From assembly GCF_018829635.1 (NCBI RefSeq), contig NZ_JAHKKG010000010.1, positions 310,001 to 374,000 of the forward strand: a stretch of DNA of 64,000 nucleotides. The letters run 5' to 3'. Below, piece by piece: positions 8,086 through 16,822 of the stretch (the first letter of the stretch is position 1; each line of letters begins with the position of its first letter). Origin of the DNA: Paractinoplanes bogorensis (GTDB lineage: Bacteria; Actinomycetota; Actinomycetes; Mycobacteriales; Micromonosporaceae). Both the position numbers and the translations under genes were made by a program. The notes beneath the pieces are model-generated. The model had not been told where the DNA came from and did not search any database. It saw only the letters and a program-made list of their open reading frames with translations.

Positions 8086-9266
8086 GATCGAAGTTGCGCG
8101 CTGCGGATCTGCTGCCGGTCAGCACGGTCGGCCTGCGGTCCCGGCCGGGCCGGGCGGCGCTCTCGGTGCTGGGCGTGGCGATCGGGATCGCCGCCATGGT
8201 CGCCGTGCTCGGCGTGACCCGGTCCAGCCAGGCCGACGTGCTGGCCCGGATCGACCGCCTCGGCACCAACCTGCTCACCGTGGCCAACGGCAAGACCCTG
8301 CGCGGCGGTGAGGCCGAGTTGCCCGAGACGGCCGGGCCGGCGGTGGCCCGTACGTCCTGGGTCGTCTCCGCCGCGGCCACCGCGGTCCTGCCGCTGTCGG
8401 TCTACCGCAGCGACAAGATCCCGCCCGGGCGCACCGGCGGGCTGGCCGTCCGGGCCACCGATCCGCAACTTCTGACCACAGTGGACGGCACGCTGCTGCA
8501 CGGACGATTCCTGGACCGGGGGCTGACCTCGTACCCGGTGGTCGTTCTGGGCCACTACGCCGCCACGGTCCTGGGCATCGGCGACCTCAGCGACCACCCC
8601 CGGATCTTCCTGGGCGACCGCTGGTTCACCGTCGTCGGCGTGATGGCGCCGGTCGAGCTGGCCCCCGAACTGGATACCGCCGCGTTCATCGGCGAGCCGA
8701 TCGCCACCGCGCAGTTCGGTTATCAGGGCCACCCCACCCGGATCTTCGTACGGGCTCAGACCGACCACACCGGCGAGGTCGCCGCCCTGCTGGCCCGGGC
8801 GGCCGCCCCCGAACACCCGGAGGAGGTGGCCGTGAGCCGTCCGTCCGAGGCCCTCACCGCCCGGATCGCCGTCACCGGCGGCACCACGATGCTGCTGCTC
8901 GGGCTGGGCGGGGTGGCGCTGCTGGTCGGCGGCGTGGGCATCGCCAACGTCCTGGTCATCTCGGTGCTGGAACGACGCGGCGAGGTCGGGTTGCGCCGCG
9001 CCCTGGGCGCCACCCGCGGCCACATCGGGGCCCAGTTCCTGGTCGAGTCGCTGCTGCTCGGCGCGGGCGGCGGCACAACCGGGGTGCTGCTCGGCACCGC
9101 GGTCACCTTCGCCATGGCCACGATCCGCGGATGGCCGACCCTCATTCCCGCCTACGCCGTGGGTGCGGGCCTGGTCGCGGCGGTGCTGATCGGTGCGGGC
9201 GCCGGCGTGTATCCGGCCCTGCGCGCGGCGCGACTCTCCCCCACGGAGGCGTTGCGCACGCTCTGA
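8082..9266 (+). CDS. ABC transporter permease (MacB/FtsX family)
   Basis: 394 residues. One membrane segment lies near the N-terminus (about 22-45, ALSVLGVAIGIAAMVAVLGV) and three lie in the C-terminal third (MLLLGLGGVALLVGGVGIAN, the QFLVESLLLGAGGG region, and the last, AGLVAAVLIGAGAGVYPALR). A large external domain separates them. The C-terminal ends ARLSPTEALRTL, the hallmark of MacB-type permeases. Together with the ATPase, adaptor and lipoprotein it forms a complete tripartite-like exporter for an unknown hydrophobic or peptide substrate. Confidence 0.94.
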   Translation: MRSKLRAADLLPVSTVGLRSRPGRAALSVLGVAIGIAAMVAVLGVTRSSQADVLARIDRLGTNLLTVANGKTLRGGEAELPETAGPAVARTSWVVSAAATAVLPLSVYRSDKIPPGRTGGLAVRATDPQLLTTVDGTLLHGRFLDRGLTSYPVVVLGHYAATVLGIGDLSDHPRIFLGDRWFTVVGVMAPVELAPELDTAAFIGEPIATAQFGYQGHPTRIFVRAQTDHTGEVAALLARAAAPEHPEEVAVSRPSEALTARIAVTGGTTMLLLGLGGVALLVGGVGIANVLVISVLERRGEVGLRRALGATRGHIGAQFLVESLLLGAGGGTTGVLLGTAVTFAMATIRGWPTLIPAYAVGAGLVAAVLIGAGAGVYPALRAARLSPTEALRTL

Positions 9267-9326
9267 CATTTGATGATCGTCTATCTGACACACGGTGTTC
9301 GCCGCGGACCACTACGGTCCTGGGCC

Positions 9327-10943
9327 ATGAGCGCGCTGCCCCGCTGGGCCGACCCCGCCGTTCCCGACGCCACGCTCGACCCGCAGGGGTTGAGCCGCCG
9401 CGGCATCCTCCGGCGCGCCGGGTTGTTCGGGGCCGCGTTCGCCGCGACCACCGCGCTGCCAGGCCCGGCCCCCGCGGCGGCGCACGACACGGACGATCCG
9501 CCGCTGGCCTGGCTGGTCGGCGACCACCACGTCCACACGCAGTACAGCCACGACGCCAAGTACACGCTCGGGCAGGCGGCCCGCCGCGGTGCGCAGTTCG
9601 GGCTCGACTGGATGGTCTGCACCGAGCACGGCAACGTCGGGCACGACACCGCCGGGGCCGCTCTCGAGCACACCGACATCCTGGCCGCCCGGGCCGAGAA
9701 CCCGCGCCTGCTCATCTTCCAGGGCCTGGAGTGGTACATCCCGGGCGCCGAGCACGCCACCGTCTTCACCTCGCCCGGCCCCCACGAGGCCGAGATCCTG
9801 CGACAGTTCGAGCGGGCGTACGACGGAAAGCTTCTCTCCAGCTCTGACGAGACCCTGGCCGTCGCCGCGCTCGGGTGGCTGTCCGCCCGCCGTCGCGAGG
9901 GCTTCGTCGACGACGCGCTGGTGCTGGCCAACCATCCGTCGCGGCTGGGCATCGACGCGCCGCACGAGCTGCGCGCGTGGCGGGACGCGGCGCCCGACAT
10001 CATGATCGGGATGGAGGGCGCGCCCGGAGCCCAGGGGGCCGCCCTGCCGGGGCTGCGCGGGGCGAACAGCATCCGCGGCGAGTACGAGAACAAGCCGTCG
10101 GCCCAGTCGCATCCGGGCTATCCGATCGAGGCGTACGTGACCTACGGCGGCTTCGACTGGATGACGGCCACCGTCGGCGGGATGTGGGACGCGCTGCTCG
10201 CCGAGGGCCGGCTCTTCTCGATCACCAGCAATTCCGACAACCATCGCACCGTACGGGACACCCTGCGCAACGGTGACTTCCCGGCCGGCTCCACGTTCGA
10301 CACCCTCGGCAAGGTGCCCGACCCGGTCGAGACGGGCGTGGCCCAGCCGGGCAGCGATTTCTGGCCGGGACAGTTCAGCCGTACGCACGTCGGGGTGACC
10401 CGTTACGGCTACCGCGAGGTGATGGCCGGTCTGCGCGCCGGGCGGGTCTGGGTCGACCATGGTCAGCTCGTCGACGGCCTCGACGTGCGCCTGTCGTCGG
10501 CGCGGGGCGGATCGGCCACGCTCGGCGGCCGGTTGCGGGCCCGGCGCGGCGACCGGCTCACGCTGACCGTCACCGTGCAGAGCGCGTCCCGCCCCAACTT
10601 CCACGGGGTCCTCCCCCGGCTCGCCCACCTCGACGTGATCCGCGGCGTGGTCACCGGTCGTGCCCCGGCCGACCCGGACTCGTGGCGGGCCCCGGACACC
10701 CGCGTGACCGAGACGGTCGACGTCTCCCGTCGCAGTGGCCGCTACACCGTGCGGATCCCGCTGGGCGCGGTGGCCGGGCCGGGCTATTTCCGCGTACGCG
10801 GCTCGGACGGTAACCGCCACGGGACCGGCCTGCTGGGCGCTCGCGTCGATCCGCACGCCCCGATCGCGCACACGCCGGGCGACGGCGATCCGTGGCTGGA
10901 CACCTGGCTCTACACCAACCCGATCTTCGTCGACGTTGTCTGA
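9327..10943 (+). CDS. Exported PHP-domain metal-dependent phosphoesterase-like protein
   Basis: 538 residues. The N-terminus has a Tat-type signal (LSRRGILRRAGLFGAAFAAT) with a likely cleavage after PAPAAA. The mature protein starts with the PHP metal motif GDHHVHTQYSHD, then CTEHGNVGHD and later SNSDNHRT, together supplying His/Asp metal ligands. The C-terminal 150 residues are beta-rich and without motif. PHP proteins hydrolyse phosphoesters using two or three metal ions; the substrate here is unknown. The ATG at 9327 is chosen over a TTG at 9270 because it leads directly into the signal peptide. Its 3' end overlaps the convergent LysR gene by 34 bp. Confidence 0.85.
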   Translation: MSALPRWADPAVPDATLDPQGLSRRGILRRAGLFGAAFAATTALPGPAPAAAHDTDDPPLAWLVGDHHVHTQYSHDAKYTLGQAARRGAQFGLDWMVCTEHGNVGHDTAGAALEHTDILAARAENPRLLIFQGLEWYIPGAEHATVFTSPGPHEAEILRQFERAYDGKLLSSSDETLAVAALGWLSARRREGFVDDALVLANHPSRLGIDAPHELRAWRDAAPDIMIGMEGAPGAQGAALPGLRGANSIRGEYENKPSAQSHPGYPIEAYVTYGGFDWMTATVGGMWDALLAEGRLFSITSNSDNHRTVRDTLRNGDFPAGSTFDTLGKVPDPVETGVAQPGSDFWPGQFSRTHVGVTRYGYREVMAGLRAGRVWVDHGQLVDGLDVRLSSARGGSATLGGRLRARRGDRLTLTVTVQSASRPNFHGVLPRLAHLDVIRGVVTGRAPADPDSWRAPDTRVTETVDVSRRSGRYTVRIPLGAVAGPGYFRVRGSDGNRHGTGLLGARVDPHAPIAHTPGDGDPWLDTWLYTNPIFVDVV

Positions 10944-11821
10944 CTCAGGTTGGTGATCAGGTCGACCGTACGGGTGAGGTGGGGTTCGGAACGGCCCGCC
11001 CGGTGTGCCAGCACGAGGTCGACGGTGACGGCCGGGCGGACCAGCGGCCGGTAGACGACGCCCGGGATGGCCAGCGCCGTCACCGGCTGCGGGACGACGG
11101 CCACGCCGAGCCCGCCGGCCACCAGCGTGATCAAGGTGGACGTCTCGCCGACCTCGTGCCGGACCCGCGCGGCGACGCCGGCCGTGCGGAACAGCCCGAG
11201 CACGACGTCGTACATGGCCGAGCGCCGCCCGGCCGAGTGCACGATCAGCGGGGTGTCGCGCAGGTCGGTCACCCGCACCTGCCTGCGTTCGGCCCGCCGG
11301 TCGCCGGCCGGAAGCGCGACCACCAGACGGTCGCGCCGCAGCCGGGTGAGCCGCAGCGACTCGTCGGTGACCGGCGGGCGCAGCAGGGCCAGGTCGATCT
11401 CGCCGGACCGCAGCGCTTCGGCCTGATCGGGGGCGAGCATCTCACCGCGGAACGAGAAGTCGACGCCGGGCATCTCGGCGGTCAGGTGGCGGGCCAGCGC
11501 GGGCAGCAGGCTGTAGGTGACCGAGCCGACGCAACCGATGGTCAGGTGGCCGACCACCCCGGCGGCGACCCGGCGGGCCTGCTCACCGGCGTCGTCCACC
11601 TCGGCCAGGATGGCCCGGGCCCGGCTCAGATAGGCGCGACCGGCCTCGGTGAGCTCGACCCGGCGGGTGGTGCGGTGCAGCAACTCGACCCCGAGCCCGG
11701 TCTCGAGCCGGCGGATGGCCTGGGACAGCGGCGGCTGCGCCATGTGCAGCCGGGCCGCCGCGCGCCCGAAGTGCCGCTCCTCGGCCACGACCACGAAGTA
11801 GCGAAGCTGCCGCAATTCCAT
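10910..11821 (-). CDS. LysR family transcriptional regulator next to the 3-oxoadipate operon
   Basis: 303 residues. The N-terminal winged helix (MELRQLRYFVVVAEERHFGR and AQPPLSQAIRRLE) is classic LysR, followed by an effector-binding domain beginning near residue 90 (LTIGCVGSVTYSLLP). It is divergent from the thiolase/CoA-transferase operon with a 75-bp AT-richer gap, the typical arrangement for a LysR activator of aromatic catabolism that responds to a pathway intermediate. The ATG at 11821 is the family's usual start (M-x-L-R-x-L). Confidence 0.93.
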   Translation of the reverse strand: MELRQLRYFVVVAEERHFGRAAARLHMAQPPLSQAIRRLETGLGVELLHRTTRRVELTEAGRAYLSRARAILAEVDDAGEQARRVAAGVVGHLTIGCVGSVTYSLLPALARHLTAEMPGVDFSFRGEMLAPDQAEALRSGEIDLALLRPPVTDESLRLTRLRRDRLVVALPAGDRRAERRQVRVTDLRDTPLIVHSAGRRSAMYDVVLGLFRTAGVAARVRHEVGETSTLITLVAGGLGVAVVPQPVTALAIPGVVYRPLVRPAVTVDLVLAHRAGRSEPHLTRTVDLITNLSQTTSTKIGLV

Positions 11822-11855
11822 TAAAACTTTCCAGATATCAATAGGGCCGGAAAAA

Positions 11856-11871
11856 GATACTTCAGCCTATC
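11856..11871. promoter_or_regulatory. Candidate LysR-type binding site
   Basis: The AT-rich gap between the LysR gene and the thiolase operon holds the inverted repeat GATA-N8-TATC at 11856-11871 and a GATATC at 11834-11839. LysR regulators bind interrupted dyads in exactly such divergent gaps. The dyad is short and the assignment is by position only. Confidence 0.35.
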
Positions 11872-11896
11872 AACCCGCGGCCCTAGCGTGAGGAGC

Positions 11897-13057
11897 ATGA
11901 GTTCCTTCCTGTACGCCGCCACACGCACCCCGTTCGGACGCCTCAACGGTGCCCTGGCCGGGGTGCGGCCCGACGATCTGTCGGCCACGGTCATCCAGGC
12001 GCTGCTGGCCACCACGCCCGCGCTGGATCCGGCCGCCGTCGACGACGTGGTCTGGGGCAACGCCAACGGCGCGGGCGAGGACAACCGCAACGTCGGCCGG
12101 ATGGCCGTCCTGCTGGCCGGGCTGCCGGCATCGGTCGGCGGCACCACGGTGAACCGGCTGTGCGGCTCGAGCCTGGACGCGGCGATGATCGGATCGCGGG
12201 CCATCGAGACCGGGGACGCGACGGTCGTCGTGGCCGGCGGGGTCGAGTCGATGACCCGGGCGCCCTGGGTCCTGGCGAAACCGGATGACGAGCCCGTTTC
12301 CACCGCCCTCGGCTGGCGGCTGGTCAACCCGCGCATGCCGGCCGAGTGGACCGTGTCGCTCGGCGAATGCAACGAACAGCTGGGTGAGCGGTTCGGGGTG
12401 AGCCGGGAACGGCAGGACGAGTTCGCCGACCGCTCGCACCGGCTGGCCACGGCGGCCTGGGACGACGGCTTTTACGACGACCTGGTCACGCCGGTGGCCG
12501 GCCTGACCCGGGACGAGGGCGTCCGGCCCGGCTCGTCGGTCACGGCGCTGGCCGCGCTCGAGCCCCGCTTCCGGACCGACGGCACGATCACCGCGGGCAA
12601 CGCCTCGCCGTTGACCGACGGCGCCTCGGCGATGCTGCTCGGGTCGGCCGCCGCGGCCGAGCTGATCGGGCGTGAGCCGCTGGCCGCGATCGCCGGGCGG
12701 GGCGGGTTCGCGCTCGACCCGCGGGAGTTCGGCTACGCGCCGGTCGAGGCGGCCAACCGGGCCCTGCGCCGGGCCGGGATCGGCTGGGACCAGGTCGGCG
12801 CGGTCGAGCTCAACGAGGCGTTCGCGGTGCAGTCGCTGGTCTGCGTCGACGCGTGGAAGATCGACCCCGGGATCGTCAACGTACGCGGCGGCGCGATCGC
12901 GATCGGCCATCCGCTCGGCGCCAGCGGCGGGCGCGTGCTCGGCACGCTCGCCAAGGTGCTGCGCGAGCGGCACGAGCGGTGGGGCGTGGCGGCCATCTGC
13001 ATCGGTGTCGGGCAGGGGCTGGCCGTCGTGCTCGAGAACCTCGAGGTGACCCGATGA
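11897..13057 (+). CDS. pcaF: Acetyl-CoA acyltransferase (beta-ketoadipyl-CoA thiolase type)
   Basis: 386 residues with the thiolase catalytic triad: nucleophile Cys89 in NRLCGSSLDA, His338 in GHPLGASGG and Cys368 in CIGVGQG. Thiolases split 3-oxoacyl-CoA with CoA; with the two CoA-transferase subunit genes behind it, the reaction is probably 3-oxoadipyl-CoA to succinyl-CoA plus acetyl-CoA, the last step of the 3-oxoadipate pathway. The ATG at 11897 follows GAGGAG closely; a GTG at 11888 is an alternative. Its stop overlaps the next ATG by 4 bp. Other 3-oxoacid substrates cannot be excluded because no upstream pca genes are in the window. Confidence 0.85.
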   Translation: MSSFLYAATRTPFGRLNGALAGVRPDDLSATVIQALLATTPALDPAAVDDVVWGNANGAGEDNRNVGRMAVLLAGLPASVGGTTVNRLCGSSLDAAMIGSRAIETGDATVVVAGGVESMTRAPWVLAKPDDEPVSTALGWRLVNPRMPAEWTVSLGECNEQLGERFGVSRERQDEFADRSHRLATAAWDDGFYDDLVTPVAGLTRDEGVRPGSSVTALAALEPRFRTDGTITAGNASPLTDGASAMLLGSAAAAELIGREPLAAIAGRGGFALDPREFGYAPVEAANRALRRAGIGWDQVGAVELNEAFAVQSLVCVDAWKIDPGIVNVRGGAIAIGHPLGASGGRVLGTLAKVLRERHERWGVAAICIGVGQGLAVVLENLEVTR

Positions 13058-13713
13058 TCGTCGCGAGTGCGGACGACGCGGTGGCCGGCATCGCCGACGG
13101 GAGCACCGTGCTGGTCGGCGGATTCGGGCGGGCCGGGATGCCGTACGGGCTGATCGATGCCCTGATCCGGCAGGGCGCGACGGGCCTCACCGTGGTCAGC
13201 AACAACGCCGGCAACGGGGACACCGGGCTGGCCGCGCTTCTCAAGGCGGGCCGGGTGGCCAAGGTGATCTGTTCCTTCCCGCGGCAGACCGACTCGTACG
13301 TGTTCGACCAGCTCTACCGCGCCGGACAGGTCGAGCTCGAGGTGGTCCCGCAGGGCACCCTGGCCGAACGGCTGCGCGCGGCCGGCGCGGGGATCGGCGC
13401 CTTCTTCTGCCCGACCGGGGCGGGCACACTGCTCGCCGAAGGCAAGGAGAGCCGGACCATAGACGGGCGCGACCACGTGCTGGAGTACCCGATCCGCGGC
13501 GACGTCGCCCTGATCCAGGCCCACCGCGCCGACGGGATGGGCAATCTCGTCTATCGCAAGACCGCCCGCAACTTCGGGCCGGTCATGGCCACCGCCGCCA
13601 CCACCACGATCGTCGAGGTCGGCGCGGTGGTCGAGGTCGGCGCGCTCGACCCGGAAGCGGTGGTCACACCCGGGATCTACGTCGACCGCGTCGTGAACGG
13701 GAGCCCGGCATGA
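13054..13713 (+). CDS. pcaI: 3-oxoacid CoA-transferase subunit A
   Basis: 219 residues. The N-terminal GSTVLVGGFGRAGMPYGLIDA and later PTGAGTLLAEGKE and HRADGMGNLVYRKTARNF are typical of the alpha subunit of succinyl-CoA:3-oxoacid CoA-transferases. It moves CoA from succinyl-CoA to 3-oxoadipate, making the thiolase substrate. It overlaps the thiolase gene before it and the B-subunit gene after it by 4 bp each, so the three are made as a unit. Acetoacetate is an alternative acceptor. Confidence 0.88.
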   Translation: MIVASADDAVAGIADGSTVLVGGFGRAGMPYGLIDALIRQGATGLTVVSNNAGNGDTGLAALLKAGRVAKVICSFPRQTDSYVFDQLYRAGQVELEVVPQGTLAERLRAAGAGIGAFFCPTGAGTLLAEGKESRTIDGRDHVLEYPIRGDVALIQAHRADGMGNLVYRKTARNFGPVMATAATTTIVEVGAVVEVGALDPEAVVTPGIYVDRVVNGSPA

Positions 13714-14339
13714 ACCCGGACCAGCTGGCGGCCCGGGTGGCCCGGGACATTCCGCCGCACTCGTACGTGAACCTCGGCATCGGCCTGCCGACCCGGGTCG
13801 CCGACCACCTGAACCCGGAGAGCGGCGTCGTGCTGCACACCGAGAACGGGATGCTCAACATGGGACCGGCCGCGACCGGCGACCGGATCGACCCCGACCT
13901 GATCAACGCCGGGAAGCAGCCGGTGACCGAACTGCCCGGCGCCGCCTACTTCCACCACGCCGACTCGTTCGCGATGATGCGCGGCGGCCACCTCGACGTC
14001 TGCGTGCTCGGCGCCTTCCAGGTGTCGGCGACCGGCGACCTGGCCAACTGGTCGACCGGCGCGCCCGACGCCATCCCGGCGGTGGGCGGCGCGATGGACC
14101 TCGCGATCGGGGCCAGGCAGGTGTTCGTGATGATGACCCTGTTCGACAAGCGGGGCCGCCCGAAACTGGTGCCGTCGTGCACCTTCCCGCTGACCGGCGC
14201 CGGCTGCGTGAGCCGGGTCTACACCGACGTCGCCGTCTTCGACGTCGGCCCGGAGGGCGCGGTCATCCGGGAGGCCTTCGACGTGCCCGCCGAGCAGATA
14301 CGCGACCAGCTGGCCGCCACTGGTCTCCGGGTGCGCTGA
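13710..14339 (+). CDS. pcaJ: 3-oxoacid CoA-transferase subunit B
   Basis: 209 residues with the catalytic glutamate Glu45 in HTENGML, which forms the glutamyl-CoA thioester in this family, and the motif YVNLGIGLPTRVADH before it. The C-terminal TFPLTGAGCVSRVYTDVAVFD is also characteristic. It is the beta subunit pairing with the product of the preceding gene. The ATG overlaps the previous stop (ATGA). No terminator hairpin was seen after it. Confidence 0.9.
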   Translation: MNPDQLAARVARDIPPHSYVNLGIGLPTRVADHLNPESGVVLHTENGMLNMGPAATGDRIDPDLINAGKQPVTELPGAAYFHHADSFAMMRGGHLDVCVLGAFQVSATGDLANWSTGAPDAIPAVGGAMDLAIGARQVFVMMTLFDKRGRPKLVPSCTFPLTGAGCVSRVYTDVAVFDVGPEGAVIREAFDVPAEQIRDQLAATGLRVR

Positions 14340-14370
14340 CCAGCCGGCCACCGCACTCTACGGTGCCGGT

Positions 14371-15173
14371 ATGCCGATCACCGATCACGAGCTGGCCCGA
14401 CACGCCGCCGACGCCGGGGCCGCCGCCGTTCGCGCCCACTATGGATCGTCGCTGACCCACTTCGCGAAGTCCGGCGACGACTTCGCGACCACGGCCGACC
14501 TCGAGGCCGAGCGGATCATCGTCCGGATCCTGCGCTCGGCCCGGCCGGACGACGTGGTGCTGGGCGAGGAGAGCGGCCGTACGGGCGACGGCCCCGGCGA
14601 TCGGCTGTGGCTGGTCGATCCGTTGTGCGGGACGCTGAACTTCGCCGTTCGGAACCTGCTGGCCTCGGTCAACGTCGCGCTCCGAGTCGACGGGAAGGTC
14701 ACGGCGGCCGCGTCGGCCGACCCGTTCACCATGAGGTGTTCTGGACCGACGGCTCGACGGCCTCCCTGCGCCGCGCCGGCGAGGACCAGACCCTGGTCCC
14801 CTCGGCCTGGTCGCGGCTGGTCGACGTCAATCTCGACCCGCCGTTTCCCAACCGCGAGGTCTTCTCGGCCGCCCGGATGCTGGCCGACGACCGGTTCGTC
14901 CGGCGGTTCCGCCCCCGGGTCGTCTCCACCACCCTGGCCGTGGCCTGGGTCGCCGCCGGACGCCGGGCGGCCTACGTCACCGACGGCGACCTGCGCGACA
15001 GCGTCCACTTCGCGGCCGGCATCGCCCTGTGCCAGGCCGCCGGCTGCGTGGTCACCGCACTCGACGGCGGCCCGGTCCACACCGGCCGGGGCGGCCTCGT
15101 GGTCGCCGCGGACGAGCCGACCCACACCGCCCTGCTGACCCTGGTCGCCGCGGCCCGGCCGCCCGCGGGCTGA
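14371..15173 (+). pseudogene. Inositol monophosphatase-like gene, frameshifted
   Basis: From the ATG at 14371 the protein reads as an inositol monophosphatase-fold phosphatase: TADLEAERIIVRIL, then LGEESGR (metal-binding Glu pair) and LVDPLCGTLNFA. Around 14728-14740 the match leaves this frame and continues in the -1 frame (HHEVFWTDGSTASLRRAGED to VVAADEPTHTALLTLVAA, stop at 15173), as if one base were missing. In addition the usual DPxDGT motif has Cys86 in place of the second, metal-binding Asp. The gene is therefore either broken or shows a sequencing error, and even in its repaired form may have changed chemistry. It stands alone between the pca operon and the convergent amidohydrolase gene. 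Confidence 0.75.
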
Positions 15174-15241
15174 CCATCGCCCGCCGCGCGAACCAACGGC
15201 AGGCGGGCGCGGCCGGCCGAGCACCGCGCCCACCTCGATCG

Positions 15242-16822
15242 TCAGCCGCCCGCGGTGTAGCGGATCTCGCCGCCGATCACGGTCATGGTTGTGCGCAGGC
15301 GGGCGATCCCGGCCGGATCGAGGTCGTACGGATCGGCCTCGACGACGGCGAAGTCGGCCAGCTTGCCCGGTTCCAGGGAGCCCTTGTCGCCCTCCTCGAA
15401 GGCCGCCCACGCCGACCCGTGGGTGTAGGACCGCAGCGCCTCGTCCAGAGTCACCCGCTGCCCGGCGTCGATGACCTTGCCGTTGCGGTTGGTGCGGTCC
15501 AGCATGGCCGCAATGCCGACCCACGGGCTGACCAGCGTCGGCTGGCTGCCGGTGCAGTCCGAGCTGTTGGCGAACGTCAGCCCGGCGTCGATCGCCCGCC
15601 GGAACGGATATTTCTCGACCGAGTCCGACGGGTCGTCGTTGATCAGGAACGACGCCTGCGGCACGGGCACGATGCCGGCGTCGCGGACCTCGTCGACGCC
15701 GATCGACGAATAGCCGGCGTTGAGCATGTGCTCGACCCGGGTGCGGTGGTCGTCGCGGCCGGTGGCCCGGGCCGCCACCCGCACGGCGTCGATCGCCTGG
15801 CGCTGCGCGTAATCGCCCCAGGCGTGCATCCGCAACTGGATCCGGCTCCGCATCGCCCGGATCACCGTCGCCACCAGCTGCTCGTACGTGCGCCCGAACA
15901 GGGGCTGCCGGTGCCGGGTGACGTCGGCCGCCATCTCTTCGCTACGAGCCGCACCCCGCTCGTGCCCGTCGACGAACAGCTTCACGCCGCCGAAGCGCAA
16001 CCAGTCGTCACCGAAGCCCGTTTGGAAACCTACGCTTTCGTACGCCTCCAGGTCGGGCCCGGAACTGTGCACCGGCGGCAGGATCGGGTACAGCACCACC
16101 CGTACGGGCAAAGCATGGTCCCGATGCATCTGCTGCAGCATCCGGGTGCCCTGTGGTGAGGCGGGCATGTCGTGAATCGTGGTGATCCCGTTGGCCAGGA
16201 AGAACTCCGTCGCGGTGGCCTGGATGGCCGCGCCCAGCGTGGCGTCGTCGGGCGCCCGGACGGCGAACAGGTCGAAGCAGTCCTCGACCATCCCGGTGAA
16301 CGAGCCGTCGGCGTCGAGCTCGATGCGGGAACCGGGCAGGGGTTGCGGGTCGTCCGGGCTCAGACCGCTCAGCTCGAAGGCCCGCGAGTTGGCGACCTGC
16401 ACGTGCATGGTGCGCCGGATGACGACCGGATGTTCGGGCGCGATCTCGTCCAGGGTGGCCAGGGTGGGCAGCGGGGACAGGAAGCCGCCGGCGATGACGA
16501 TCCAGGTGCCGGCCGGCCGCTGGGCGACCTCCTCGGCGACGATCTCGAGGACCCGTTCGGGCGTCTCGAGGGCCGCGTTGATCCACAGCCGGCGGACCGA
16601 CGCGGCGACCTCGAGATGCGTGTGGGCGTCGATGAAACCGGGGAACACCACGCCGCCCGCGAGGTCGACCAGCTCGGTCGACTCGGTGGCCAGGGCCAGG
16701 ATCTCGTCGTCGCTCCCGACGGCCAGGACGCGTTCGCCGTCCACCGCCAGGGCCGAATGCACCCGCGACTGCGCGTCCAACGTGTGCACGACGCCGTGAT
16801 GGAAGATGCGGGTGACGCTCAT
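15242..16822 (-). CDS. Amidohydrolase family protein (YtcJ-like, exoenzyme-type metal hydrolase)
   Basis: 526 residues, cytoplasmic. The metal-binding motif FPGFIDAHTHLE is in the N-terminal part; further features are MHAWGDYAQRQAID with a likely metal His, RVEHMLNAG, and FANSSDCTGSQPTLVSPW before the C-terminal beta segment KGSLEPGKLADFAVVEADPY. These fit the amidohydrolase_3/YtcJ group, which hydrolyses C-N bonds of varied small molecules. It is the last gene of the IclR-facing catabolic operon, its ATG overlapping the transporter stop by 4 bp. The substrate is unknown; removing an acyl or amide group from an imported compound is a reasonable guess. Confidence 0.85.
   Translation of the reverse strand: MSVTRIFHHGVVHTLDAQSRVHSALAVDGERVLAVGSDDEILALATESTELVDLAGGVVFPGFIDAHTHLEVAASVRRLWINAALETPERVLEIVAEEVAQRPAGTWIVIAGGFLSPLPTLATLDEIAPEHPVVIRRTMHVQVANSRAFELSGLSPDDPQPLPGSRIELDADGSFTGMVEDCFDLFAVRAPDDATLGAAIQATATEFFLANGITTIHDMPASPQGTRMLQQMHRDHALPVRVVLYPILPPVHSSGPDLEAYESVGFQTGFGDDWLRFGGVKLFVDGHERGAARSEEMAADVTRHRQPLFGRTYEQLVATVIRAMRSRIQLRMHAWGDYAQRQAIDAVRVAARATGRDDHRTRVEHMLNAGYSSIGVDEVRDAGIVPVPQASFLINDDPSDSVEKYPFRRAIDAGLTFANSSDCTGSQPTLVSPWVGIAAMLDRTNRNGKVIDAGQRVTLDEALRSYTHGSAWAAFEEGDKGSLEPGKLADFAVVEADPYDLDPAGIARLRTTMTVIGGEIRYTAGG

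Noticed and set aside
11856..11871. BenM/CatM-type site ATAC-N7-GTAT before the thiolase operon
   Set aside because: The sequence is GATA-N8-TATC, so it does not match that consensus; it is kept only as a weak LysR candidate.
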